Shown here one piece after another: positions 33,732-42,101 of a DNA stretch of 64,000 nucleotides. The number at the start of each line of letters is the position of its first letter. Position 1 is the first letter of the stretch. Location of the stretch: positions 1-64,000 of the forward strand of contig JACRBQ010000004.1 of the NCBI GenBank assembly GCA_016213135.1, written 5' to 3'. Position numbers and translations under genes: made by a program. Below the pieces are notes generated by a model, which was not told the DNA's origin, ran no database searches, and saw only the letters and a list, made by a program, of their open reading frames with translations. Source of the stretch: Chloroflexota bacterium. Its GTDB lineage: Bacteria > Chloroflexota > Anaerolineae > Anaerolineales > VGOW01.

Positions 33732-34850
33732 ATGGCTCCACGTTTCCGAATCGGCCTCGATGCGCGGCTCACGTTTTACACCCGGGGCGGCATTGCCGCC
33801 TACATCCGCCAACTGGCAGCCCTTCTGCCCGCGCTCGACGCTGAAAACGAATACATTATTATCCATTCGCGCAAAGCCCGCGACACGCTGCCCATGCCGG
33901 CGAACGCCCGCCGCCTGAGCAGCATCACCCCGGCCCACCACCGGTGGGAGCGGCTGGCGCTGGGCGCGGAACTGTGGCCGCACCGCCTGAGCTTGCTGCA
34001 CTCGCCCGATTTCATTGCTCCGCACGGCGCGTTTCGCTCGGTCATCACCATTCACGATCTCACCTTTCTGCGCTACCCGCAATTTCTCACCGCCGAGAGC
34101 CGCCGCTATTATAACGATCAGGTTGTCGCCGCCGCGCAACGGGCCGATGCCATCCTGGCCGACTCCGAGACCACCCGCACCGATGTGATCAACTTGCTGG
34201 ACGCGCCCTCGCACAAAGTCACCACCGTGCACCTGGCCGCCGACTCGCGCTTCGCCCCCCTGCCCGCCGAGGCCGTGGCCGCCGACCGTGCCCGATTGGG
34301 CTTGCCTTCCGACTACTTGCTTTTCGTAGGCACGTTCGAGCCGCGCAAAAACGTCTCCGGTTTACTTAATGCCTACGCGATCTTGCCGCCCGACGCGCCG
34401 CCGCTGATGCTGGCGGGCAACACCGGCTGGCTGTTCGACGAAGTGGAAGCTTTGGTGACACAACTGGGCCTCTCCGACCGTGTGCGCTTTGTGCCTGACG
34501 TTCCCGCCGACGACCTGCCCGCGCTCTACCGGGGGGCCTCGGCGCTGGTGTTGCCTTCGCACTACGAGGGCTTTGGCCTGCCGGTGCTGGAGGCCTTTGC
34601 CTGCGGCACGCCCGTGATCGCCGCCGACCGCGCCTCGCTGCCCGAAATTGCCGGCGACGCCGCCGCCCTGTGCGACCCCGACGACCCGGCCGGCATCGCC
34701 CACGCCATACAAACTGTGCTATCCGATTCAGCCTACAGCGCCGCGCTCATCGCCAAAGGCTTTACCCGCGCCAAGAGTTTTTCGTGGGACAAATGCGCCA
34801 GGGAAACGCTGAACGTCTATCGACGAACGATTAAGAATGAACACGAATAG
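33732..34850 (+). CDS. GT4-family glycosyltransferase
   Basis: 372 residues from ATG 33732; TATCAT lies 10 nt upstream, so the leader is almost absent. GT-B fold: the N-terminal domain has IGLDARLTFYTRGGIAAYIR (acceptor loop) and HDLTFLRYPQ. The donor domain has LFVGTFEPRKNVSGLL, DVPADDLPALYRGASALVLPS and EGFGLPVLEAFACGTPVIA with the E-x7-E pair. It probably transfers a hexose from a nucleotide sugar to a surface glycan. Divergent from the coiled-coil gene. Confidence 0.9.
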   Translation: MAPRFRIGLDARLTFYTRGGIAAYIRQLAALLPALDAENEYIIIHSRKARDTLPMPANARRLSSITPAHHRWERLALGAELWPHRLSLLHSPDFIAPHGAFRSVITIHDLTFLRYPQFLTAESRRYYNDQVVAAAQRADAILADSETTRTDVINLLDAPSHKVTTVHLAADSRFAPLPAEAVAADRARLGLPSDYLLFVGTFEPRKNVSGLLNAYAILPPDAPPLMLAGNTGWLFDEVEALVTQLGLSDRVRFVPDVPADDLPALYRGASALVLPSHYEGFGLPVLEAFACGTPVIAADRASLPEIAGDAAALCDPDDPAGIAHAIQTVLSDSAYSAALIAKGFTRAKSFSWDKCARETLNVYRRTIKNEHE

Positions 34851-34884
34851 TATGACCGGCATTCATCATTCATCATTTGTCATG
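34828..34884. repeat. short-period ATTCATC-type repeat between the two glycosyltransferase genes
   Basis: AAGAATGAACACGAATAGTATGA and CATTCATCATTCATCATTTG form complementary degenerate halves. The end of the first gene and the region up to the next ATG are made of it. Confidence 0.5.
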
Positions 34885-36171
34885 AACTTGTTGTTCCTCG
34901 TCCCGCAACTCCCCCACCCGCCGCGACAGGGCACGGCCATTCGTAACTGGGGATTGATCAAAAGCCTCTCGGCGCGCCACCGCATCACCCTCCTGACTTT
35001 CGCCGAACCGGACGCCGCCCTCAGCCCCGAGCTGCGCGCCGCGTGCCGGCGCATCGAAACCGTACCCCCGCCCCGCCGGACGCTGGCCGCCCGCCTGTGG
35101 CAACTGGCCGCCTCGCCCCTGCCCGACCTGGCGCACCGGCTGGCGTCGAGGGCATTGGCCGGGCGACTGGCCGCGCTGCTGCAATCGGAAACGTTCGACG
35201 CAGTGTTCTGTGAGGGCTTAGAACTCGCGCCGTTTCTATTCACCGCAGAGAACTCAAAGCACACGGAGAAAAGTAATAAAGACTCGGTGTTCTCGGCGTT
35301 CTCCGTGGTGAGAATCTTCGACGCGCACAACTGCGAAACCATGTTGCAGAGCCGCGCGTTCGAGAGCGATTTGCGCCAGCCGCGACGTTGGCCGGCCGCG
35401 CTGTACTCGCTCATCCAATCGCGCCGCCTCGCGCGGTACGAGACTCAAGTGTGCCAGTCCGCCCAGCGCGTGCTGTGTGTTTCCGGCGAAGACGCCGCCG
35501 CCCTGCGCAGCTTGTGGCCGGGCGTTGACCCGGTGATTGTGCCGAACGGGATTTTTCTCGACGAATATGGCTCAGACTTCCAACCTCAAAATTCAAAATT
35601 CAAAATTCAAAATTCAAAATTGCAACTCGTCTTCACCGGCAAGATGGATTACCGCCCGAACGTAGACGCGGCAGTCTGGTTCGCTCGCGATATCTTTCCG
35701 GCCATTCGCCGCGAGGCGCCGGAGGCTGAGTTTGTGGTGGTGGGGCAAAGCCCCACGAAGGCGGTGCGGCAACTGGCGAGCGGGCCGGGGGTGAGGGTGA
35801 CGGGCGCGGTGGACGATGCCCGGCCGTTCATCGCCGGTGCGGCAGTGTACGTGGCCCCCCTGCGCATGGGCGGCGGCACGCGTTTCAAATTGCTGGAGGC
35901 CATGGCGCTGCGCCGCGCCATCGTGTCCACCCGCGCGGGCGCGGAAGGGTTTGGAGTGACTAACGGGCGCGAACTGCGGCTGGCCGACACGCCCGAGGCT
36001 TTTGCGCGCGCAGTGGTGGCGCTGCTGCACAACGAGGAGCAACGCGCCGCGCTGGGCGCAGCGGGCTATGAATTTGCGAAGCGGTACGATTGGAGGAAAA
36101 TTGTGCCGAGGGTAGAGGAGGTGTTGAAAGAAGTGGGAAGTGAGAGGTGGGAAGTGAGAGGTGGGAAGTGA
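34882..36171 (+). CDS. GT4-family glycosyltransferase with in-frame repeats
   Basis: 429 residues from ATG 34882. MNLLFLVPQLPHPPRQGTAIRN is the start of a sugar-transferase PEP-CTERM/EpsH1-like GT4. The donor site holds VFTGKMDYRPNVDAAVWF, APLRMGGGTRFKLLEAMALRRAIVST and GAEGF. Two insertions look non-native: ENSKHTEKSNKDSVFSAFSV (from an inverted repeat) and a run of NSKFKIQ units (from AAATTCAA repeats). The C terminus is extended by GGGAAGTGAGAGGT repeats. The catalytic half is intact, so it may still work. Confidence 0.85.
   Translation: MNLLFLVPQLPHPPRQGTAIRNWGLIKSLSARHRITLLTFAEPDAALSPELRAACRRIETVPPPRRTLAARLWQLAASPLPDLAHRLASRALAGRLAALLQSETFDAVFCEGLELAPFLFTAENSKHTEKSNKDSVFSAFSVVRIFDAHNCETMLQSRAFESDLRQPRRWPAALYSLIQSRRLARYETQVCQSAQRVLCVSGEDAAALRSLWPGVDPVIVPNGIFLDEYGSDFQPQNSKFKIQNSKLQLVFTGKMDYRPNVDAAVWFARDIFPAIRREAPEAEFVVVGQSPTKAVRQLASGPGVRVTGAVDDARPFIAGAAVYVAPLRMGGGTRFKLLEAMALRRAIVSTRAGAEGFGVTNGRELRLADTPEAFARAVVALLHNEEQRAALGAAGYEFAKRYDWRKIVPRVEEVLKEVGSERWEVRGGK
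35240..35320. repeat. in-frame inverted repeat inside the second glycosyltransferase gene
   Basis: CACCGCAGAGAACTCAAAGC on the left mirrors TTCTCGGCGTTCTCCGTGGTG on the right with mismatches. This resembles a widespread ACGGAGAAC-type dispersed repeat and here adds about 25 residues without breaking the frame. Confidence 0.55.
35580..35625. repeat. in-frame tandem AAATTCAA repeat
   Basis: Five near-identical units of AATTCAA(AA) in a row encode NSKFKIQNSK inside the glycosyltransferase, directly before the donor-domain strand QLVFTGKMDYRP. Low complexity and AT-rich in a GC-rich gene. Confidence 0.8.
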
Positions 36172-36262
36172 GAGGTGGGAAGTGAGAGGTGAGAGGTGAG
36201 AGGTATAGTCTCAGATCACGGGCTGATCACTATCCACTATCCACCAGCCACTAACCACTTTC
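36128..36262. repeat. GGGAAGTGAGAGGT tandem repeat with inverted CCACTATCCACT half
   Basis: At least five purine-rich units (GTGGGAAGTGAGAG) on the left, and pyrimidine-rich CCACTATCCACTATCCACC units on the right, span the end of the glycosyltransferase gene and the convergent intergenic space. Confidence 0.75.
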
Positions 36263-37691
36263 ACTGTGACAGCACTTTGAACGCCTCGGCAGCGGTGGAC
36301 ACGGCAGGCAATATCCACTGCGGGAACAGTCCCACCAGCAACAAGCCCAGCACGCCAATTGCCAACATCACCACGGCCACCGGCCCTTCCTGAATGCTGA
36401 CGTTGGCGAGCAGCCCCTCGGCGCCTTCGGCGCGCTGGCCGCCGCCACGGAATAGAGCCGCCATGGTGCGCGCGCTAGCCAGGCCCACGCTGGCGCTTGC
36501 CAGCAGCAGCGCCAATGCCAGCCCCACATTGCCCGGCGCCAGCAGCCGATAAAGCGCCCACCGCCCGGCAAACCCGGCGGTGAGCGGGAACCCCGCCAAC
36601 GACAGCCCGCCGACGATCACGGCGGCGGTGGCAAAGGGCATTTGCCACGCTTTGCCGGCTAGGTCATCGAGATCGGTGGCGCCGGTATGCGCCGAGAGCC
36701 AGTTCAGGCCCAGCCCCCACACGGCCAGCCCGGCCCCGCGCAGCGCCACAATCAGCAGCGCAGCGCGCAGGGCATCGGGGGTGCCGAGGCCCACGGCAAT
36801 CAACGACGCCCCGGTGTCGATCATCACGGCATAGCCCATCAACCGGCCCATGCGGCGCTGGGCAAAAGCAAACGCCCCCCCGGCCACGACCATCACCGTG
36901 CCGGCCACCCGCAGCAGCGCAAATTCGTTGGGATTGCTGCGCAGCCATTCGTACTGGCCGAAGAACTTGAGCATGAAAAACATCACCGCCGTTTGCACCA
37001 CGGTAAACACAAAAGCGGCGGCAAAAGGGGAAGAGTTATCGGCCACGGTGGGTATCCACGAGTGGAAGGGCACAATGGCGAGCAGGATCATGAAGCCGAT
37101 GTTCAGCAGCCCGGTGGCCCGGACGAGCAGCGTGGGGTCGTCGGGGCTGGTGGCCACACCTTCCAGTTGCCACCCGGCCATCAAAATAAACGGCACGGCC
37201 AGCGTCACGAATACCAGCAAGCGCATTGCGCCACGGGTGTCCGGGTGGTCGTCGTCGGCCAGCATGAGGGCGGCGGCGGCGGCGATCATTTCGAGGAACA
37301 GCGCGGCAAACAAAAACGGTTGGACGAAAATGGTGGCCGCCAGCAATGACAGCATGAGCAGGCCCACCGGCGCAAATGTGCGCGAAGTTCCAGCGGCCGC
37401 GGCCCCGGCAAAAAAGAAGAACATCGAAGCCAGGTAGATGAACGCCAGCGCGGGGCGATCGTCGGAGACAAAGGTGAACGAACGGCCCAGCACCGTCCAC
37501 ACGCCGTTGAAGGCCACATCGCGCCCGGCAAACACCGCCACGTGATCCAGCGGAATTTGCAGCGCCAGCAGCGCCAGCACCGCCGCCGTGGCCGCGGCCA
37601 CAATGGCTTGCACCCAGGGCCAGCGACGCAGGAAATAAACGATGATCGCCACCGCCAGCGGAGTGGCCATCATAAACTGCGGAACGATCAT
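36261..37691 (-). CDS. NuoN/HyfF/MrpD-like proton-translocating membrane subunit
   Basis: 476 residues from ATG 37691, which overlaps the stop of the upstream gene. About 14 hydrophobic segments. The antiporter-like core has FHSWIPTVADNSSPFAAAFVFTVVQTAVMFFMLKF, the proton-channel helix pair of NuoL/M/N, and a later SLAGFPLTAGFAGRWAL. It belongs to the complex-I/Mrp/hydrogenase-4 membrane-arm family. Only three membrane genes are present here, so which complex it serves is unclear. Confidence 0.85.
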   Translation of the reverse strand: MIVPQFMMATPLAVAIIVYFLRRWPWVQAIVAAATAAVLALLALQIPLDHVAVFAGRDVAFNGVWTVLGRSFTFVSDDRPALAFIYLASMFFFFAGAAAAGTSRTFAPVGLLMLSLLAATIFVQPFLFAALFLEMIAAAAALMLADDDHPDTRGAMRLLVFVTLAVPFILMAGWQLEGVATSPDDPTLLVRATGLLNIGFMILLAIVPFHSWIPTVADNSSPFAAAFVFTVVQTAVMFFMLKFFGQYEWLRSNPNEFALLRVAGTVMVVAGGAFAFAQRRMGRLMGYAVMIDTGASLIAVGLGTPDALRAALLIVALRGAGLAVWGLGLNWLSAHTGATDLDDLAGKAWQMPFATAAVIVGGLSLAGFPLTAGFAGRWALYRLLAPGNVGLALALLLASASVGLASARTMAALFRGGGQRAEGAEGLLANVSIQEGPVAVVMLAIGVLGLLLVGLFPQWILPAVSTAAEAFKVLSQ

Positions 37692-38380
37692 CCGGCGGCG
37701 CTCCTTTGCGGCAGCGAACGCACGACGGCCAGATAACACGCGCCAAGCGACACCGCGAAGTCCATCACCGCCAGCAATGCCATCACCGCCAGCGCCGGTT
37801 CCACGGCGGCGTAATACAACTCAAAGCCGGTGAGCACCGTGATGAGGCACATACCCACTCGCAGCGGCTCTTCGGTGAGGCCCAGACCCAACAACCCCAG
37901 CGCGATCAGCCCATAGACGGCCAGCCCCACCGGCGCGGTCACTTCGGACAGTTGCAGAGCGGGCGAGGTGGAGGCCTGCCAACTCACCACGGCCACCATG
38001 AGCGTGGCCACCACCCGGAACGGCGCCCCGACCGACACGCCCAGCGTCTTGCGAGCGTTTTTGCGAGCGTCTTTGCGAGCAACGGATTTTCCTACCGGCT
38101 CACCTTCGACGGCGGGCGGCGCGGCATAAGCCGTGCGCGCGGTGATGAACAACTGCACGCAGATGAGCAGGCCCACCATCATTTTGACCCCGGCCACTTG
38201 CGGCGGGAGAATCTGCGAATAGAGCAGCCCGGCCAGGATGCTTTGCGCGGCCAGCGCCAGCACCGAGATGCGCCAATCGGCAAAGATGACGATGAGCGCC
38301 GCCGTGAGCAGCACACCCACCGACGCAGGCCCGGAAGCCAGAAACGAAAATTGCGCGAGCAATTCGGCAAAGGTCGGCAT
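37688..38380 (-). CDS. HyfE-like membrane subunit
   Basis: 230 residues with about seven hydrophobic segments. The order between a NuoL/M-like and a NuoN-like gene, and the length, are those of HyfE (hydrogenase-4 component E). A basic cytoplasmic loop, KSVARKDARKNARK, is encoded by three tandem TTGCGAGCG-type units (38049-38085) and may be a local expansion. ATGA overlap with the downstream NuoN-like gene. Confidence 0.7.
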   Translation of the reverse strand: MPTFAELLAQFSFLASGPASVGVLLTAALIVIFADWRISVLALAAQSILAGLLYSQILPPQVAGVKMMVGLLICVQLFITARTAYAAPPAVEGEPVGKSVARKDARKNARKTLGVSVGAPFRVVATLMVAVVSWQASTSPALQLSEVTAPVGLAVYGLIALGLLGLGLTEEPLRVGMCLITVLTGFELYYAAVEPALAVMALLAVMDFAVSLGACYLAVVRSLPQRSAAG

Positions 38381-38386
38381 GAGAAC

Positions 38387-40009
38387 TTATCGACTCCGGA
38401 ATAACAGCCACACCAGCAGCGCGGCCACCAGCGTCCACAGCACGCCGCCTTCGCCTTCAATGATCCCGGCGGTGGTGCGCAGCGTGCGCCCGATGAAACG
38501 GTACACTTCCCAGAAGGCGAAATACAGCCAATCGAGGCGGGCCACCGAGGTGATAGCCGCCCACGCCGATTCGCCGGGGGCGCGCACCAGGTTTTCGTAG
38601 CGCCACAGGCCAAACCCGGCCAACGCCGCGACGGCGCCCGCCAGCAGCGCAGGCAGGGCGGCAGCCGATAGCATGGAGGGAACGGCCAACCCGGCCAACG
38701 CGCCTGAGAACATCGGCCCTAGCCCACTGATGACGGCAAAGGTCAACGGCAGGGCCAGGCCAAAGAGGTACGCCACTTGCGCCAAAGGCTCGCCCTGGGG
38801 CAACGGCTCACCGGGCCACCATGCCACCCGCAGGCACGAAGCCGCCACGAGGCACTGGCCCACGAGGCACACCGCCAACAGCACCCAGCTGCCGCTGGCG
38901 ACCAGGCCGCCATACAGAGCAAAAGCGGCCACAAATCCTACCGTGGCCGGCAGCCCCACCAGCGCCAGAGTCGCCACGAGGGGCGCGGCCGCCCATCGCC
39001 GTTCAGTCTCGCTGTAACCGTTATAGAGGAACAGCACGCCGCCGCCGAGCAAGAGCGACAATCCAAAGGCCAGCACCCCGGCGCCGGCCGCCGGGCCGCC
39101 CCACAGCGCAACCAGCACGGCCAGGCCGGATTGGGCCAGCACCACAAAGGCGAGACCTTGCCTCGGGTCTGCCGCTTGCCACCACTGCACGGCCCCCACC
39201 AACAAGCCAATGGCCGCCGCGGCGCTGAGCCACGGCTTGAGGGGCAGCGCCGACTCCAAATCGCCAAGGTGCGCCAGCAGGCTGAGGGCTACGGCGGCGG
39301 GGGCCAGCTTGAGCAGCGCGCCCAGCCCCTGCCGGATGTTGGCCTGCGCGGGCAGGCCGAGATGAAATGGAAACACTCCCAACCGGAACACGGCCGCCAG
39401 CAACAAAAACAACGTGCCGTTTTGAGTAAGGGGCGATTGCCCAATGCGGAAGGCAATCTGCCCGGCGTGCAGGGTGTCGAGGGCGGCGGCCACAGCCATA
39501 AACGTGGCTGCCGAATTCAGCCCCACGCTAAGCACGGCCTGTTTTTCCAACGCTTCGCCCCGCGCCAGCAAAACGATGCTGACAAAATAGGCCAGGTCCA
39601 ACACGGCCCAGGTGATTGCCAGCGTGACGAGGTCCTGCGCCTGAATGGCGGCCAGCGCCGCGGCGGTGATCATGAGACTGGCCGTGCGCGCACCCAGCCG
39701 GAGACCACCGGGGCGCGACAGGCCGGTGAGGAACGCCGCCAGCGCCAACAGCAATACCGCCACCGAAAACGTCCATGCGATGCGGTCGGTCTTTAAGGCC
39801 AGCCCGCCGCCATAAAGCGCGTCGGCCCCCCAGTTGGAAAGCACGGTTTCGGCGGGCAGGCGCAAGCCCAACACCAGCGTGGCCGCCAGCGCCAGCGCAG
39901 CCACGCCCACCGGAACCAGCACCAACAGCCGAAATCGCGGCACAAACAGGCCCGTGGCCGTGACGCCCGCCCCCAGTAGCAGGACGAGTATGGGAAACAG
40001 GGGTGTCAT
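38387..40009 (-). CDS. NuoL/NuoM/HyfB-like proton-translocating membrane subunit
   Basis: 540 residues from ATG 40009, with about 14-16 hydrophobic segments. The antiporter-family core shows ALKTDRIAWTFSVAVLLLA, ITWAVLDLAYFVSIVLLA and FRLGVFPFHLGLPAQANIRQGLGALLKL. The C terminus extends into a helix resembling the NuoL/HyfB tail (ARLDWLYFAFWEVYRFIGRTL). First gene of the three-gene operon, 6 nt before the HyfE-like gene. The catalytic Glu of NuoL/M TM5 cannot be assigned confidently here. Confidence 0.82.
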   Translation of the reverse strand: MTPLFPILVLLLGAGVTATGLFVPRFRLLVLVPVGVAALALAATLVLGLRLPAETVLSNWGADALYGGGLALKTDRIAWTFSVAVLLLALAAFLTGLSRPGGLRLGARTASLMITAAALAAIQAQDLVTLAITWAVLDLAYFVSIVLLARGEALEKQAVLSVGLNSAATFMAVAAALDTLHAGQIAFRIGQSPLTQNGTLFLLLAAVFRLGVFPFHLGLPAQANIRQGLGALLKLAPAAVALSLLAHLGDLESALPLKPWLSAAAAIGLLVGAVQWWQAADPRQGLAFVVLAQSGLAVLVALWGGPAAGAGVLAFGLSLLLGGGVLFLYNGYSETERRWAAAPLVATLALVGLPATVGFVAAFALYGGLVASGSWVLLAVCLVGQCLVAASCLRVAWWPGEPLPQGEPLAQVAYLFGLALPLTFAVISGLGPMFSGALAGLAVPSMLSAAALPALLAGAVAALAGFGLWRYENLVRAPGESAWAAITSVARLDWLYFAFWEVYRFIGRTLRTTAGIIEGEGGVLWTLVAALLVWLLFRSR

Positions 40010-40058
40010 AGGTGCGAAGATTGTAACACAGCCGCCCAACGGGCCGCCCCGCCTCCAC

Positions 40059-40064
40059 TATAAT
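40059..40064 (+). promoter_or_regulatory. -10 box (TATAAT) 6 nt before a start codon
   Basis: A perfect TATAAT ends 6 nt before ATG 40071, with no room for a ribosome site. It supports a leaderless start for the DUF309 gene. Confidence 0.6.
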
Positions 40065-40070
40065 TACCCC

Positions 40071-40913
40071 ATGCCCAAGCTTCTCTCGCTCGTTTCTGAT
40101 CTGTTTTTCTCAGTGCAGATTCAAAGCGCCGCCCGCGCCCTGGGTTGGGATTGGGTGAACGTCGAAACGGCGACTCAGATTCCGCCGCAGCCGCCCATGG
40201 CGCACCGCCCCGGCTCGCCTGTGAGCGATCAAACCGATCCGGTGGGCCGCAGCTTTGTGGCCTATGTGGTGGAGATTCAGCCGGTGTTGATCGTGGTCGA
40301 ACTGAACAGCGAGACGTTGCCGTGGGAAACGTGGGTAGTGGCGGCCAAAACCTCCCCGGCGGTGCGCCGGATTCCGATTGTGGGCTTTGGGAGCCATACC
40401 GATCTGGAGCAACGCGGGCGCGCGCTGGCCGCCGGGTGCGATGCGGTGCTGGCGCAGGGGCGCTTCTCGTCGGCCATGCCGGAGCTTCTGCAAAAATACG
40501 CCCGCCTGCCCGACCCGGCAATCGCGCAGGCCGCCGCCGAGGGGGCGCTCTCGGCGCTGGCGCGGCAGGGCATTGCGTTGTTCAACCGCGCCGAGTATTT
40601 TGAGGCGCACGAGGCGCTGGAGCATGCGTGGAATGACGAGTCGGGGCCGGGGCGCGAACTATACCGGGGGCTGCTGCAAATTGCGGTGGCCTATTTTCAG
40701 ATTACACGGGGCAACTACAACGGGGCCATCAAAATTTTCCTGCGCTCCCGCCAGTGGCTCGACCCCCTGCCCGACCAGTGCCGGGGGGTGAACGTGGCCG
40801 CCCTGCGGCACGACGCGGCGGCCGTCCGCGCCGCGCTCGAAACGCTGGGGCCGGAGCGGGTTGGCGAGTTTGATCTATCCTTGCTCAGACCGATTGACTC
40901 CGCCAACGGATGA
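40071..40913 (+). CDS. Receiver-like domain fused to DUF309
   Basis: 280 residues. The N-terminal about 130 residues have alternating strands and helices like a response-regulator receiver (VLIVVELNSETLPWETWV; RIPIVGFGSHTDLEQRGRALAAGCDAVLAQG), but no phospho-acceptor Asp is seen at the expected place. The C-terminal domain from about residue 155 is DUF309: LFNRAEYFEAHEALEHAWN, then RGLLQIAVAYFQITRGN. The role of DUF309 is unknown. Leaderless start as noted. Divergent from the complex-I-like operon. Confidence 0.8.
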   Translation: MPKLLSLVSDLFFSVQIQSAARALGWDWVNVETATQIPPQPPMAHRPGSPVSDQTDPVGRSFVAYVVEIQPVLIVVELNSETLPWETWVVAAKTSPAVRRIPIVGFGSHTDLEQRGRALAAGCDAVLAQGRFSSAMPELLQKYARLPDPAIAQAAAEGALSALARQGIALFNRAEYFEAHEALEHAWNDESGPGRELYRGLLQIAVAYFQITRGNYNGAIKIFLRSRQWLDPLPDQCRGVNVAALRHDAAAVRAALETLGPERVGEFDLSLLRPIDSANG

Positions 40914-40969
40914 AACCACTTCCGCGGTATGCGGGTACAATACCGTTAGTCAAGTTGAAAGGAACACCC

Positions 40970-41353
40970 ATGCCCGTCAAAACGCAAACCGATTTCCCCG
41001 CCGTTCACGCCAGCCTGCGAGCCATCATGCAGAAATACGAAGGCGGCTCGTTGCAAGTCACTGCCGACACACCCGACAACTTCGAGCTGGTCGGCCCGGC
41101 CACCGAACTCAGCCGGGGCCGGGAGCTTTGGTTCGGCGCGGTGCAAACGCGGAAGAAGTACGTGTCGTACCACCTCATGGCCGTCTACGCGTTTCCCGAA
41201 CTGCTGGAAGGGATATCGCCCGCGCTGAAAAAGCGGATGCAGGGCAAAGCCTGCTTCAATTTCAAAACCGTGGACGACAAGCTCTTCAAAGAACTGGCGC
41301 GGCTCACCGGCCGGGGCTACCGCCGATTCATGAAAGCAAAGATGATCGACTGA
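40970..41353 (+). CDS. Small protein, DUF1801-like
   Basis: 127 residues from ATG 40970 (GAAAGGAAC upstream; TACAAT at 40935). Sequence such as ELWFGAVQTRKKYVSYHLMAVYAFPELL and ACFNFKTVDDKLFKELARLTGRGYRRF has the feel of the YdhG/DUF1801 fold, but I cannot confirm it. Followed 11 nt later by the HEAT-like gene. Confidence 0.65.
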   Translation: MPVKTQTDFPAVHASLRAIMQKYEGGSLQVTADTPDNFELVGPATELSRGRELWFGAVQTRKKYVSYHLMAVYAFPELLEGISPALKKRMQGKACFNFKTVDDKLFKELARLTGRGYRRFMKAKMID

Positions 41354-41364
41354 AGAGGCCGGCC

Positions 41365-41667
41365 ATGACTGTTTTGAATCGCATTGCCTACTTTCAGAAT
41401 CGCCGCGACGAAGTTCCCAATCAGGAACTTGCCGGCGAGCTGGCGGCGACCAAAAACAAAAAGGGCATCAAAGAGATCGCCGTCAATCTTTGGAGCGACA
41501 ACCGCAACGTGCAGAGCAATTGCCTGAAGGTGCTCTACGAGATTGGGTATCTCGAGCCCGCGCTCATCGCCGATTACGCCGACGATTTTTTGCGGCTGCT
41601 GCAGAACCGCAACAACCGGCTGGTATGGGGCAGCAATTGGCGGCGCTGGCCGCAATTGCCGAATTGA
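41365..41667 (+). pseudogene. HEAT-repeat-like protein, N-terminal fragment (frameshifted)
   Basis: 100 residues in this frame. Sense sequence runs to NRNNRLVWG (about nt 41630), after which the frame gives an unrelated tail and a stop at 41667. The protein continues in the +1 frame (next entry). One additional G in the GGGG run at 41627-41630 would join them into a protein of about 210 residues made of helical pairs (EIAVNLWSDNRNVQSNCLKVLYEIG). It is either a real frameshift or a homopolymer error. Confidence 0.7.
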
Positions 41668-41996
41668 AAGCCAAAGAGTTGTTTCCCCGCATGGCCGAGA
41701 TAGAGCAGGCGATGGAAAACGGCTCGGTGATTACCGTGGATAACGGGGTGCTGGCGCTGGCGCGCATTGCCTCAACGGATGCCAAACGCCGAAAAGCGAT
41801 CTTCCCTTACTTGCTGAAGCACCTCGCCACCTGCCGCCTCAAGGAAGTGCCCCAGCACGCCGAAAAGACTCTGGTGGCAGTCAATGCCGCCAACAAGCAG
41901 GAGTTCATTGCGGCGCTGGAGGCGCGGCTGGGCGGCATGACCGGTTCACAAGCAGCGCGAGCGAGGCGGGTGATCAAAGCCGCTTCTATCCGTTAG
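41625..41996 (+). pseudogene. HEAT-repeat-like protein, C-terminal fragment (frameshifted)
   Basis: Continuation of the previous gene in another frame: QQLAALAAIAELKAKELFPRM, DNGVLALARIASTDAKRRKAI and HAEKTLVAVNAANKQEFIAAL are typical HEAT-like helices. The only local start is ATG 41625, which has no ribosome site. A hairpin terminator for the convergent carD gene follows the stop. Confidence 0.7.
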
Positions 41997-42018
41997 CGCG
42001 CCAACAACGCGGAACGCA

Positions 42019-42052
42019 CAAAAAACGGGGGCGACTTGTGTCGCCCCCGTTC
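42019..42052 (-). terminator. Rho-independent terminator of carD
   Basis: AACGGGGGCGAC and GTCGCCCCCGTT form a perfect stem; on the minus strand it is followed by TTTTTT. The plus strand has no good T tract, so it mainly serves carD. Confidence 0.88.
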
Positions 42053-42101
42053 CATTTGAGCCATGTGCGGCGCGCGATGCGCCGTAGCAGTATTCAGCCA
42101 C

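Noticed and set aside
35580-35625. Possible CRISPR array from regular short repeats
   Set aside because: Units of 7-9 nt in direct tandem without spacers are not CRISPR. None of the repeats in the window has 25-40-nt direct repeats with unique spacers, and apart from the Cas4-like protein there are no cas genes.
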